Assembly: GCA_024655945.1 (NCBI GenBank)
Contig: JANLFK010000016.1
Coordinates: 1 to 64,000 of the forward strand
Direction: 5' to 3'
Length of the DNA stretch: 64,000 bases
DNA from: a candidate division KSB1 bacterium
GTDB lineage: Bacteria > Zhuqueibacterota > Zhuqueibacteria > JANLFK01 > Oleimicrobiaceae
Shown here one piece after another: positions 8,179 through 16,285 of the stretch. Under the pieces are notes generated by a model, which worked only from the letters and a program-made list of their open reading frames with translations, was not told the origin of the DNA and did no database searches. The translations under genes and the position numbers were made by a program. The stretch's first letter is position 1. Each line of letters begins with the position of its first letter.

Positions 8179-11100
8179 GTGAAAACGCGAGCCCTTCTGT
8201 TGCTCGTGGCCGTTGGCATGGGTGCCGGCCTTGCGTACGGAGGCACGACTGGCAAGATCGCCGGACGTGTGGTTGATGCGGAAAGCGGTGCCCCACTTCC
8301 TGGAGTAAATGTCATTTTGGCGGGCACGCGCATTGGTGCGGCCACCGATGCCAATGGCTACTACGTAATCTTGAACGTGCCACCCGGCACCTATTCGCTG
8401 CAGGCCTCGATGATAGGCTACGCCAAGGTCACGATGACCAACGTGGTCGTCAACGTGGACCTCACCACGACCGTGGACTTTAAGCTCAAGGTGGAAGTGC
8501 TGACCATGGAGCAGGTGGTGGTGGAGGCAGAGCGCCCCATCGTGCCCAAAGACGTTTCCGCCAGCCAGGTGAACGTCGAGTCGCGTGTGATCGCCAGCCT
8601 GCCTGTCCAGGAACTGGCCCAGGTGGTCGGGTTACAGGCGGGCATTCGTGGCCTGGTCATTCGCGGGGGCGCCGCGCGCCAGGCTGCCGTGCTCATGGAC
8701 GGCCTGTCGCTCAACGACGAGCGCTCCAACACGCCGTACACCACCGTGCCCTTGTCGGCGGTCAAGGAGGTGCAGATTCAGACCGGCGGGTTCAACGCAG
8801 AATACGGCAATTTGCGTTCGGGCATCATCAACGTCATCACCAGGGAAGCGGACCGGCGACGGTACAGCGGCACGATCTCGGCCCTCTACCGTCCTGCGGG
8901 GCCGAAGCACTTTGGCCCTTCGATCTATGACCCGAACACCTACTTCACTCGACCCTACCTCGATCCGGCGGTCTGCTGGACCGGCACGGCCAGCGGAGGG
9001 TGGGACAGCTACACGCAGCGCCAATACCCGTCGTTCCCCGGGTGGATTGCCGTGGCCGACGCTACCCTGCAGGACAGCGACCCCACTAATGACTTGACCC
9101 CAGAGGGAGCACAGCGGCTGTGGAAGTGGCAACATCGTCGCCAGGGCGATATCACCAAGCCCGACTATGTGGTCGATTTCTCCTTCGGCGGGCCGGTGCC
9201 CCTGGTGAGCGACGTGGCCGGTGGCTTGCGCTTCTTCCTCTCCCACCAGCGGCTGCGCGAGATGTTCATCTTCCCCTTGTCCCGCGACTCCTATGGGGAG
9301 AACGTCAGCCAGCTCAAGCTGATCTCCGACATCAGCCCGTCCATGAAGCTGGTGGTCACGGGAATGTACGGCGAAGTGCATTCGGTCTCGCCCTACGACT
9401 GGACTACCACGCCCACGGGCGACGTGCTGCGCGGCACCTATTCGGTGGGCGACCTGGTCAATAGCAGCAGCGGCAACGCCATCCTCTACACGCCCGGCTA
9501 CTACAGCCCGGCCTCCATCTACCGCAACATGGTGGGCCTCAAGTTCACGCATGTGCTCACCCCGCGCACCTTCTACGAAGTGAGCCTGCAGAACAACATC
9601 AACCGCTACAATACCTTCCAGATGACGTTGCGTGACACCACCAAGCGCTATGAGCCGGTGCCCGGCATCTGGGTGGATGAGGCGCCATGGGGCTACTGGG
9701 GCTATGGCGTGACCGGCATTGGCGATGCCATGATCATCGGCGGGTGGATGAACCTGGGGCGTGACAAGAGCGTCATCCAGACCTCGTCGCTGCGCTTCGA
9801 CCTCACCAGCCAGGTGGACAATCGCAACCAGGTGAAAGCAGGCTTCCAGGTGGTGTACAACGACTTGAACATCAAGTCGTACACCGAGAACCCCGGCATG
9901 AGCACCTGGAACCGGACGCAGACCTACCATCGCTTCCCGTACCGCGTGGGTGCCTACGTTCAGGACAAGTTAGAGTTCCAGGGCTTCATCGCCAACGTGG
10001 GGCTGCGGCTCGACTACGCCAACCCCAACGGCATCCGCTACGTACTGGACCCGTACGACAAGCTCTACCGTGAGGGGTATGGCAAGACCATCGAGAAGGC
10101 GGCGCCGGTCACCGACGCCAAGGCGCACCTCTACCTGAGCCCACGCCTGGGCGTGTCCCACCCGATTACCGAGAATTCCAAGCTGTACTTCAACTATGGA
10201 CACTTCCTGCAAGAGGCGGCTTCCACCTACCGCTTCCGGCTGCAGCGGGAGGCCAATGGCCTGGTGACCTCCATCGGCAACCCGGACCTGGAAGAGGAGC
10301 GTACCGTTGCCTATGAGCTGGGCTACTCGCAGAACCTCTTCGACATGTTCCTGCTCAACATTGCGGCCTACTATCGCGACATCACTAACCAGCCGGGATG
10401 GGTCTACTACCAGAACGTCACCGGTGCGGTGAAGTACAACATTACCGAGAACAACAACTACCAGGACGTGCGTGGCTTCGAGATCACCCTCACCAAACGC
10501 GTCGGCGGTTGGGTGAGCGGCTTTGTCAACTACACGTATGAGGTCATTACCAGCGGTTACTTCGGGCTTTTGCGCTACTATCAAGATCCGAACATGCAGC
10601 GCGACTACCTGCGCCAGAACCCGTATCAAGAGCGTCCGCACCCACGACCGTACGCGCGGGCGAACATCGACTTCTTGACCCCGCCGCAATTCGGGCCCGA
10701 GGTCCTGGGCCTGCATCCTTTGGGCCTGTGGAATCTGAACGTCTTAGCCAGCTGGCGTGCCGGTGCTTACGAGACCTACAACCCGCACAACATCCCAGGC
10801 CTGGTGGACAACGTCCAGTGGAAGGACTACTACAACCTGGACCTGCGCCTTGCCAAGACGTTCCAGTTCGGCCGCTACGATGTGCAGTTCTACGTGGATG
10901 TGACCAACGCCCTGAACATCAAGCGGCTGAGCTACGCAGGGTTTGCCAACTATTACGACTATCTGGACTATTTAGAGTCGCTCCACTTCCCGTGGGAGAC
11001 AGGTGCCGAACATGGCAACGACCGGATCGGCGAGTACCGTAAAGAAGGGGTGAAGTACGAGCCTTATGACCCGACCGATCCCACCAAGACCAAGGAGGAC

Positions 11101-11208
11101 TTGGACAGGATTCTGAAGACCAAGGCCTACATCGACATGCCGAATTTGACGTACTTCACCTTCCTGGATCCCCGTGATGTGAAGTTCGGCATCAAGGTGA
11201 ACTTCTGA
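8179..11208 (+). CDS. SusC-like TonB-dependent receptor (module B)
   Basis: 1009-aa receptor. It has a signal peptide (MKTRALLLLVAVGMGAGLAYG), a carboxypeptidase-regulatory-like domain (about 22-105, GRVVDAESGAPLPGVNV), a plug (about 115-225, LVIRGGAARQAAVLMDG) and a barrel ending VKFGIKVNF. GTG 8179 is preferred because AAGGAGA (8164-8170) lies 8 nt upstream; the frame is open back to GTG 8146, which has no ribosome site. It shares the AVCWTGT segment with the other two receptors but lacks the FECIGGQW segment near their C-termini, so it is the most divergent. A 198-nt GC-rich gap separates it from module A, with no promoter like the one at 106, so read-through from module A is plausible. 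Confidence 0.92.
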   Translation: MKTRALLLLVAVGMGAGLAYGGTTGKIAGRVVDAESGAPLPGVNVILAGTRIGAATDANGYYVILNVPPGTYSLQASMIGYAKVTMTNVVVNVDLTTTVDFKLKVEVLTMEQVVVEAERPIVPKDVSASQVNVESRVIASLPVQELAQVVGLQAGIRGLVIRGGAARQAAVLMDGLSLNDERSNTPYTTVPLSAVKEVQIQTGGFNAEYGNLRSGIINVITREADRRRYSGTISALYRPAGPKHFGPSIYDPNTYFTRPYLDPAVCWTGTASGGWDSYTQRQYPSFPGWIAVADATLQDSDPTNDLTPEGAQRLWKWQHRRQGDITKPDYVVDFSFGGPVPLVSDVAGGLRFFLSHQRLREMFIFPLSRDSYGENVSQLKLISDISPSMKLVVTGMYGEVHSVSPYDWTTTPTGDVLRGTYSVGDLVNSSSGNAILYTPGYYSPASIYRNMVGLKFTHVLTPRTFYEVSLQNNINRYNTFQMTLRDTTKRYEPVPGIWVDEAPWGYWGYGVTGIGDAMIIGGWMNLGRDKSVIQTSSLRFDLTSQVDNRNQVKAGFQVVYNDLNIKSYTENPGMSTWNRTQTYHRFPYRVGAYVQDKLEFQGFIANVGLRLDYANPNGIRYVLDPYDKLYREGYGKTIEKAAPVTDAKAHLYLSPRLGVSHPITENSKLYFNYGHFLQEAASTYRFRLQREANGLVTSIGNPDLEEERTVAYELGYSQNLFDMFLLNIAAYYRDITNQPGWVYYQNVTGAVKYNITENNNYQDVRGFEITLTKRVGGWVSGFVNYTYEVITSGYFGLLRYYQDPNMQRDYLRQNPYQERPHPRPYARANIDFLTPPQFGPEVLGLHPLGLWNLNVLASWRAGAYETYNPHNIPGLVDNVQWKDYYNLDLRLAKTFQFGRYDVQFYVDVTNALNIKRLSYAGFANYYDYLDYLESLHFPWETGAEHGNDRIGEYRKEGVKYEPYDPTDPTKTKEDLDRILKTKAYIDMPNLTYFTFLDPRDVKFGIKVNF

Positions 11209-11262
11209 GTCTGGGAAGCCAGGACGAAAGCTATGGAGAACCCGAAGCATAGGGAAGGTCAC

Positions 11263-13371
11263 ATGACAAGAAGAACAGGAAGCGCTGCACTCCGCGTAGG
11301 TGCCGCCCTATTGCTCCTCGCGCTACTGGTTGCTCAGAGTAGCGGGCAGGTAGCCGGAACGGAGAAACGTTATGTTCGGGTCGGTTCGCTGCAGAGCCTC
11401 TTTTCTGCCTACGGCTCAGAGCGCGCCTGGAACAACTCCTACTACGAGGGCATGATCTGGCCCGCTGACTACCGGCAGCAGGACAATGCCGTGATCCAGC
11501 GGCAGTGGATCGCCTGCGAAGATTTCACCGATGCAAAAGGGTACCATTGGAGCAAGTATGGCATCTACTTCGCCGCCAGTTATGTGGATATCTCCCTCTT
11601 CCCCATGGTGCTCAAGCAGACGGCCAAGTTCGAAGCGCCAATCGTCTATGTGGACGGCATCAACATTACTGCGCCATACATGGGCGACGTGGATGAGATC
11701 GACCCCAATCAGATCCCGGACCGCATCGTCACCAATGTGGTGAACACGAGCATGGGTCTTACCATGACTCGACGTATCTTCGCTTTTAGCCAGCAGTACC
11801 ACGACAACTACTTTATCCGGGAGTACACGTTCACCAACACCGGCGATGTCGACTATGACGACGAGATAGAGCTGCAGGCGCCGCTGAAAGGGGTGCGCAT
11901 CAGCTGGGGCGTGCGCTACAGCGTCTGCCGGGAAGGAGCCTACAAGATTGGTGACGGGCAAGATTGGGGCAAGCACACTTGGGTCACCAAGCGCGGTGAG
12001 GACTACCCGGCGCACTTTCAGGAGCGCATCACCGAGCAGAATCCGATTGTGCAGTGGATTCGCTGCGGCTTTGCCTGGGCCGGACAGACGACCAAGAACG
12101 CGTTCGACAACATCGGCGGGCCGGACATCCGCACCAATGGCCGCCTGTGCGCGCCCCAGCATGCAGGCATCGCCGTGCTGCACGTGGACAAGAGCGCAAA
12201 GGACAAGAGCGACGACCCCTATCAGCCAACGGTGCTGGGCTGGCACGCCGGCGACACCTATCCCAGCGTCGGTAATCTCCAACCCACCGACGAAGGGAAT
12301 ATGATTCTGCTGTACGACATGTTGAGCGGCAAACCGTACACCGGGCTGGGCGGCAACGAACGCTTCGACGAGAAGTACATGGCCACGAACCCCGACCCGG
12401 TCACGGTGCACAACGACGGGGGTGGCACCAACATCTGGATCTGCTACGGCCCATTTGACTTGGAGCCTGGCGAGAGCGTCACCATCGTCGAGGCAGAAGG
12501 AGTGAGTGGGCTGAACAGGCAGATGTGCGAGCTCATTGGCAAGCGGTGGAAACAGGCCTACGACAATCCCAGCGACAAAGGGCCTTTCACTCTGCCAAAC
12601 GGCACTACCACGGACGACAAGGACGTCTACAAGAATGCTTGGGTCTACACCGGCAAGGACTCGATCCTGCTGACCTTCGGCCGGGCCAAGCGCAACTATG
12701 ACTTGGGCTACCAGATTCCGCAACCTCCGTTGCCGCCGCCGGTGTTTGAGGTGCGCTCAGGCGGCGACCGCATCATGCTCTCCTGGGCGCCGAGCCCGTC
12801 AGAGGGCGAGCCAGGTTTCGTTGGCTACAAGATTTTCCGCGCCGTGGGCAAGCCGGATACGGTGTATCAAGAGATTGCCTCAGTGCCCAAGGGAAAGACC
12901 AGCTTCGATGACCTGACCGCGGCGCGCGGCTTCTCGTACTACTACTACCTGGTCGCCTACAACGATGGCAGTAACAATACTACCGGCGAGGCTAATCCCC
13001 CCGGGCCTCTATACAGCAGCCGTTTCTACACCAAGACCACCGAGCCAGCCTACCTGCGCAGGGCAGCCGGCACTTCTCTGGACCAGATCCGGGTGGTGCC
13101 GAACCCGTACAACATCGCCGCGCGCGACCTGCAGTACACTGGCGAGCCGGATAAGCTGATGTTCTTGGACATTCCCCCGCAGTGCACCATCAAGATTTTC
13201 ACGGAGCGGGGTGACCTCATCCAGACCATCGAGCACACCGACGGCAGTGGCGACGAAGAGTGGAGCTCGGTGACCTCGTCGCGGCAGGTGGTGGTGAGCG
13301 GCGTCTACATCGCTCTGTTCGAGACGCCAGACGGACAGAGGGCATTCCGCAAGTTTGTGATCATTCGCTAA
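11263..13371 (+). CDS. Secreted module protein with FN3-like domain and PNPYN-type sorting domain (module B)
   Basis: 702-aa paralogue of the proteins at 3545 and 33788. It has a signal peptide (about 1-28, LLLLALLVAQSSG), an N-terminal domain with FSQQYHDNYFIREYTFTNTG, a second block GGPDIRTNGRLCAPQHAGIA, an FN3-like domain (about 490-590) and the terminal block RVVPNPYNI to FRKFVIIR. The last 100 or so residues are much closer to the 3545 product (IKIFTERGDLIQTIEHTDG) than the N-terminal part, at DNA level too. ATG 11263 has AGGGAAGG just upstream; an in-frame ATG at 11233 does not. Function unknown; the context says surface partner of the receptor encoded 54 nt upstream. Confidence 0.84.
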   Translation: MTRRTGSAALRVGAALLLLALLVAQSSGQVAGTEKRYVRVGSLQSLFSAYGSERAWNNSYYEGMIWPADYRQQDNAVIQRQWIACEDFTDAKGYHWSKYGIYFAASYVDISLFPMVLKQTAKFEAPIVYVDGINITAPYMGDVDEIDPNQIPDRIVTNVVNTSMGLTMTRRIFAFSQQYHDNYFIREYTFTNTGDVDYDDEIELQAPLKGVRISWGVRYSVCREGAYKIGDGQDWGKHTWVTKRGEDYPAHFQERITEQNPIVQWIRCGFAWAGQTTKNAFDNIGGPDIRTNGRLCAPQHAGIAVLHVDKSAKDKSDDPYQPTVLGWHAGDTYPSVGNLQPTDEGNMILLYDMLSGKPYTGLGGNERFDEKYMATNPDPVTVHNDGGGTNIWICYGPFDLEPGESVTIVEAEGVSGLNRQMCELIGKRWKQAYDNPSDKGPFTLPNGTTTDDKDVYKNAWVYTGKDSILLTFGRAKRNYDLGYQIPQPPLPPPVFEVRSGGDRIMLSWAPSPSEGEPGFVGYKIFRAVGKPDTVYQEIASVPKGKTSFDDLTAARGFSYYYYLVAYNDGSNNTTGEANPPGPLYSSRFYTKTTEPAYLRRAAGTSLDQIRVVPNPYNIAARDLQYTGEPDKLMFLDIPPQCTIKIFTERGDLIQTIEHTDGSGDEEWSSVTSSRQVVVSGVYIALFETPDGQRAFRKFVIIR

Positions 13372-13383
13372 GGAGACTGGAAA

Positions 13384-14574
13384 ATGAGGCGACTGGCCTA
13401 CACCTTCGTGGTGTTTGCGGTCCTTGTGGCAGCGGGGCTCAACTGCGAGAAGGAAAAGCCCATCGGCCTGTACGACCCGTCGGCTTCCTACAACCCGGAC
13501 CCGGTCATCACCTCCATTGAGCCTGCCGACAGCGCCTTGGCCGGGCTGGTGACGATAACCATCAATGGCCAGAATTTTTCGGCGACCGCGCAGTACAACT
13601 TGGTCTACTTCGGGAAGACGCGCGTGCCGGTGGTGGAGGCCTCTGCCGAGCGACTGCGTGTCAAGAGTCCCAACGTGGTAGCCGAGACAATCCCGGTCAA
13701 GGTGGCAGTGATAGGGGCGCTGTCCTTCAGCAACGTGGTCAACTACAAGCTGGTGCGGGGTGTCTTCAATTGGGGCGGCTATGGCGAGTTCGATGAGCCG
13801 TACGTCGTGGAGTGTGACCGCGATGAGAACGTCTATGTCACTCTGGGCAGCAGGAATGTGGAGAAGATCTCCCCTTCAGGCGAGAAGCAGGTGTACGGCA
13901 CCGTGCCGTTCTCGCTGCCCAGCGGCATAAAGTTTGGGCCAGGGGGCTACCTCTACGTGGGCAGGAGGTCGACCAGCTTCTATCGCATCCCGCCCGGTGG
14001 CGGCGCGGCAGTGAAGTGGATTACCGCGCCCGGCCGCATCGACGACTTTGATTTCGCCGCCGACGGCACGATGTACGCTGGCGGCAAGGGCGACTTTCTC
14101 TACAACATCAAACAGGACGGGAGCGCCGCGGCGGTGGCCGACTACCCGAACACCTACATTCGCGCGGTGCGTGTGTTTGCGAACCATGTCTATGTCGGCG
14201 GCAGGGACGATGCCACCGGCCGCCACTACGTGTGGTGCAATAGAATTCAGCCGGACGGTACCCTCGCCCCAAAGGAGGTCTATTTCGACTGGGGCGCAAA
14301 GATCGACACAACCTCCGAGGTGCAGTCCATCACCTTCGCGGCGGATGGGGACCTGTACATCGGCACCAATGCCCCGCAGGCCGTGGTGGTGGTCCACCCC
14401 GATGGCTCGTTTGAACCGCTCTACCCCGGAGTGCTGGAACCGGCCAGCAACTATCTGGCCTGGGGCAACAGCAACTTTCTCTACATCTGTCGGCGCAGTG
14501 ACGATCCCAAGAAGAAGGCGGTGCTGAAGGTAAATATGCTCAAGCAAGGCGCGCCCTACTACGGGCGCACGTGA
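13384..14574 (+). CDS. IPT/TIG-domain and propeller protein, probable lipoprotein (module B)
   Basis: 396-aa paralogue of the 6781 product. It has a hydrophobic leader ending at a cysteine in AAGLNCEKE, a poorer lipobox than its paralogue, so lipidation is likely but less certain. A TIG domain (about 35-115, TSIEPADSALAGLVTITING) and an NHL-like propeller (about 125-390, GPGGYLYVGRR and PGGGAAVKW) follow, ending GAPYYGRT. It starts 12 nt after the secreted protein, with AAGGAG overlapping that stop codon, so the two are translationally close. Module B has no PorV-like gene between them, unlike module A. Confidence 0.85.
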   Translation: MRRLAYTFVVFAVLVAAGLNCEKEKPIGLYDPSASYNPDPVITSIEPADSALAGLVTITINGQNFSATAQYNLVYFGKTRVPVVEASAERLRVKSPNVVAETIPVKVAVIGALSFSNVVNYKLVRGVFNWGGYGEFDEPYVVECDRDENVYVTLGSRNVEKISPSGEKQVYGTVPFSLPSGIKFGPGGYLYVGRRSTSFYRIPPGGGAAVKWITAPGRIDDFDFAADGTMYAGGKGDFLYNIKQDGSAAAVADYPNTYIRAVRVFANHVYVGGRDDATGRHYVWCNRIQPDGTLAPKEVYFDWGAKIDTTSEVQSITFAADGDLYIGTNAPQAVVVVHPDGSFEPLYPGVLEPASNYLAWGNSNFLYICRRSDDPKKKAVLKVNMLKQGAPYYGRT

Positions 14575-14602
14575 GATTTTCCGGCGGGGAGGAAGAAATC
14601 GC

Positions 14603-14631
14603 TTGACTTTTTCCCGCAACTTGGGTACATT
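14603..14631 (+). promoter_or_regulatory. Sigma70-type promoter for the T9SS propeller gene
   Basis: TTGACT (14603-14608), a 17-bp spacer and TACATT (14626-14631), in the same GCTTGACTTTTT context as the promoters at 106 and 30467. It gives a leader of about 190 nt before ATG 14827. No clear terminator separates it from module B. Confidence 0.75.
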
Positions 14632-14754
14632 TTAAAGGTGCTTTAGGCGCCAGAGGGGCGAAGCACGGTGTGCAGAAGGTGACGGCTTGCACGAAGAGGG
14701 GGTGGGGACAAGAAAGCATGGGCAACTGAAAGGAGGTGGTGCGACGGCCAGTGA

Positions 14755-14773
14755 CTGCCCGCATGCCGGGCAG
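14755..14773 (+). promoter_or_regulatory. Hairpin in the leader of the propeller gene
   Basis: CTGCCCG (14755-14761) and CGGGCAG (14767-14773) form a perfect 7-bp stem with a 5-nt loop in the 5' leader, about 55 nt before the start codon. It has no T-run, so it is not a typical terminator. A role in mRNA stability or regulation is only a guess. Confidence 0.35.
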
Positions 14774-14826
14774 GTGGGGAGCATAGGAGCGTCGGTTGTT
14801 GGCAGTAAACGTGGAGGACACGAGCG

Positions 14827-16140
14827 ATGAAGAAGGTACTGTTGACAGTAGCGGCTATGGCTCTCATGGCCTCACTGGCTGCGGCCCAGTGGGTGTTTGA
14901 CGGTGACTTTGCTCACAAGGCTCAGCCGCACGGCATTGTCATCACTCCCGACGGCACAGTGTGGATCGGTTGCTATGCTTACACCGACACTTTGGTCCTG
15001 CCGACCGGAACCCTGAGGCCCATAAAGCCCATCTGGATCTTCGACAAGCAGGGCAATGTGGTCGACCAGGTAATCTTCGTCACCACCGCTGGCAACCCGG
15101 ACACGTTGGTCAACGGGTGCCGTGGCATGGCACTGGACCACAACGGCAACGTGCTGTACAGCGCATACGATGACGTCTGGCGGATCAACTACCAGACCAA
15201 GGAGACGATGAACTACGCCTCCCCGAAGCCAGGCGCCTCGTTGACGGAAGCCGCCGAGGATGCTAACGGGTACATCTACATCACCACCGTGTTGAGCGGA
15301 AACCCGGGCTACATTTACGACAGCGATTTTGAGCTCTACAGCTACTTCGCCGACACGGTCAAGACTATCCAGCGGAGTGTGCTGACCAGTGAGGACGGCA
15401 AGGACGTCTACGTGGGCGCTATCTACGCGGCACCGTACCAGGGCGTTCGCCACTACTATAGCCCGGATGGCCCGGATGGCACATACACCCTCGTCGACAC
15501 CCTTGGCACCATCTACAGCGACGCGACCGTGGTGCGAGCCATGTGGGCGCAGTGCCTCGACTGGGACCCCTGGGGCATGATGTGGGTCGGCACCTACTGG
15601 GACAATGCTGCCACCGACTTCAAGAGCTGGTACCAGCTGGATCCCAACGCGGGCTTCGCGGTAGTAGACAGCCTGTGCGAACCTGCTGGCAATCCGAGCA
15701 GCGACCCCAACCCGCCGGTGGGCGGCAAGATTTTCTCGCCGCGTGGCGTTGCCTTCTACGAGGAGGGCGGTGTGTGGTACGCGCTGGCCAACGACTTTGA
15801 CGGTAACGTTACCAAGCGCTTCAAGAACCCCAACCCCTACACCGGCATTGTCGAGGTGCACAACGGCAGCGTGGTCCGGGACTATGGCCTGATGCAGAAC
15901 TACCCGAACCCCTTCAACCCGGTGACGACCATACCCTTCACATTGGCCAAGGCCGGTTTTGTCGAGCTCAAGGTCTACGACATGAACGGGCGTGAGATCA
16001 AGACCTTGCTCAGCCAGAAGATGAACGAAGGCGAGCACAAGGTCACCTTCGACGCCTCTGGCCTGCCCACTGGCCACTACTTCTACCGGCTGGTGGTGGA
16101 CGGCAAGATCATGACCAAGTCGATGACCTTGGTGAAGTAG
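14827..16140 (+). CDS. T9SS-exported beta-propeller protein
   Basis: 437-aa secreted protein with a signal peptide (MKKVLLTVAAMALMASLAAAQ), an SMP-30/NHL-like propeller (about 22-340, HGIVITPDGTVWIGCYAY, GMALDHNGNVLYSAYDD) and a canonical T9SS type-A sorting domain (about 355-437, QNYPNPFNPVTTIPFTL, then GREIKTL and TGHYFYRLVV). Sorting domains of this kind direct export through the type IX machinery to the cell surface or medium. GGAGGA lies 8 nt before the ATG. The gene is flanked by its own promoter and a perfect terminator, so it is probably monocistronic. The ligand or enzyme activity cannot be read from the sequence. Confidence 0.88.
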   Translation: MKKVLLTVAAMALMASLAAAQWVFDGDFAHKAQPHGIVITPDGTVWIGCYAYTDTLVLPTGTLRPIKPIWIFDKQGNVVDQVIFVTTAGNPDTLVNGCRGMALDHNGNVLYSAYDDVWRINYQTKETMNYASPKPGASLTEAAEDANGYIYITTVLSGNPGYIYDSDFELYSYFADTVKTIQRSVLTSEDGKDVYVGAIYAAPYQGVRHYYSPDGPDGTYTLVDTLGTIYSDATVVRAMWAQCLDWDPWGMMWVGTYWDNAATDFKSWYQLDPNAGFAVVDSLCEPAGNPSSDPNPPVGGKIFSPRGVAFYEEGGVWYALANDFDGNVTKRFKNPNPYTGIVEVHNGSVVRDYGLMQNYPNPFNPVTTIPFTLAKAGFVELKVYDMNGREIKTLLSQKMNEGEHKVTFDASGLPTGHYFYRLVVDGKIMTKSMTLVK

Positions 16141-16162
16141 ACCGAGTTCACCGTTGGACGCC

Positions 16163-16200
16163 GGAGAGGCCGTTGGGTGCTGCCAACGGCCTCTCCTTTT
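16163..16200 (+). terminator. Rho-independent terminator
   Basis: GGAGAGGCCGTTGG (16163-16176) and CCAACGGCCTCTCC (16183-16196) form a perfect 14-bp stem with a 6-nt loop, followed by TTTT. It lies 22 nt after the propeller gene stop and ends that unit. Confidence 0.93.
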
Positions 16201-16228
16201 GCCCAACGGGCAATGGCCAAATTTACGC

Positions 16229-16255
16229 TTGATTTTCCCAGCCGCATTGTAGAAA
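16229..16255 (+). promoter_or_regulatory. Possible promoter for the cell-wall/glycan cluster
   Basis: CGCTTGATTTT matches the -35 context of the other promoters (TTGATT 16229-16234). A -10-like TAGAAA (16250-16255) follows after a short 15-bp spacer. It lies just after the terminator and about 30 bp before the next gene. The short spacer makes this weaker than the others. Confidence 0.42.
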
Positions 16256-16285
16256 TGTGCATGAGGAAAGCGGACGGCATCGAGA

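Noticed and set aside
15460-15480. Short direct repeat CCCGGATGG
   Set aside because: It is a codon-level duplication (Pro-Asp-Gly) inside the propeller gene and needs no separate explanation.
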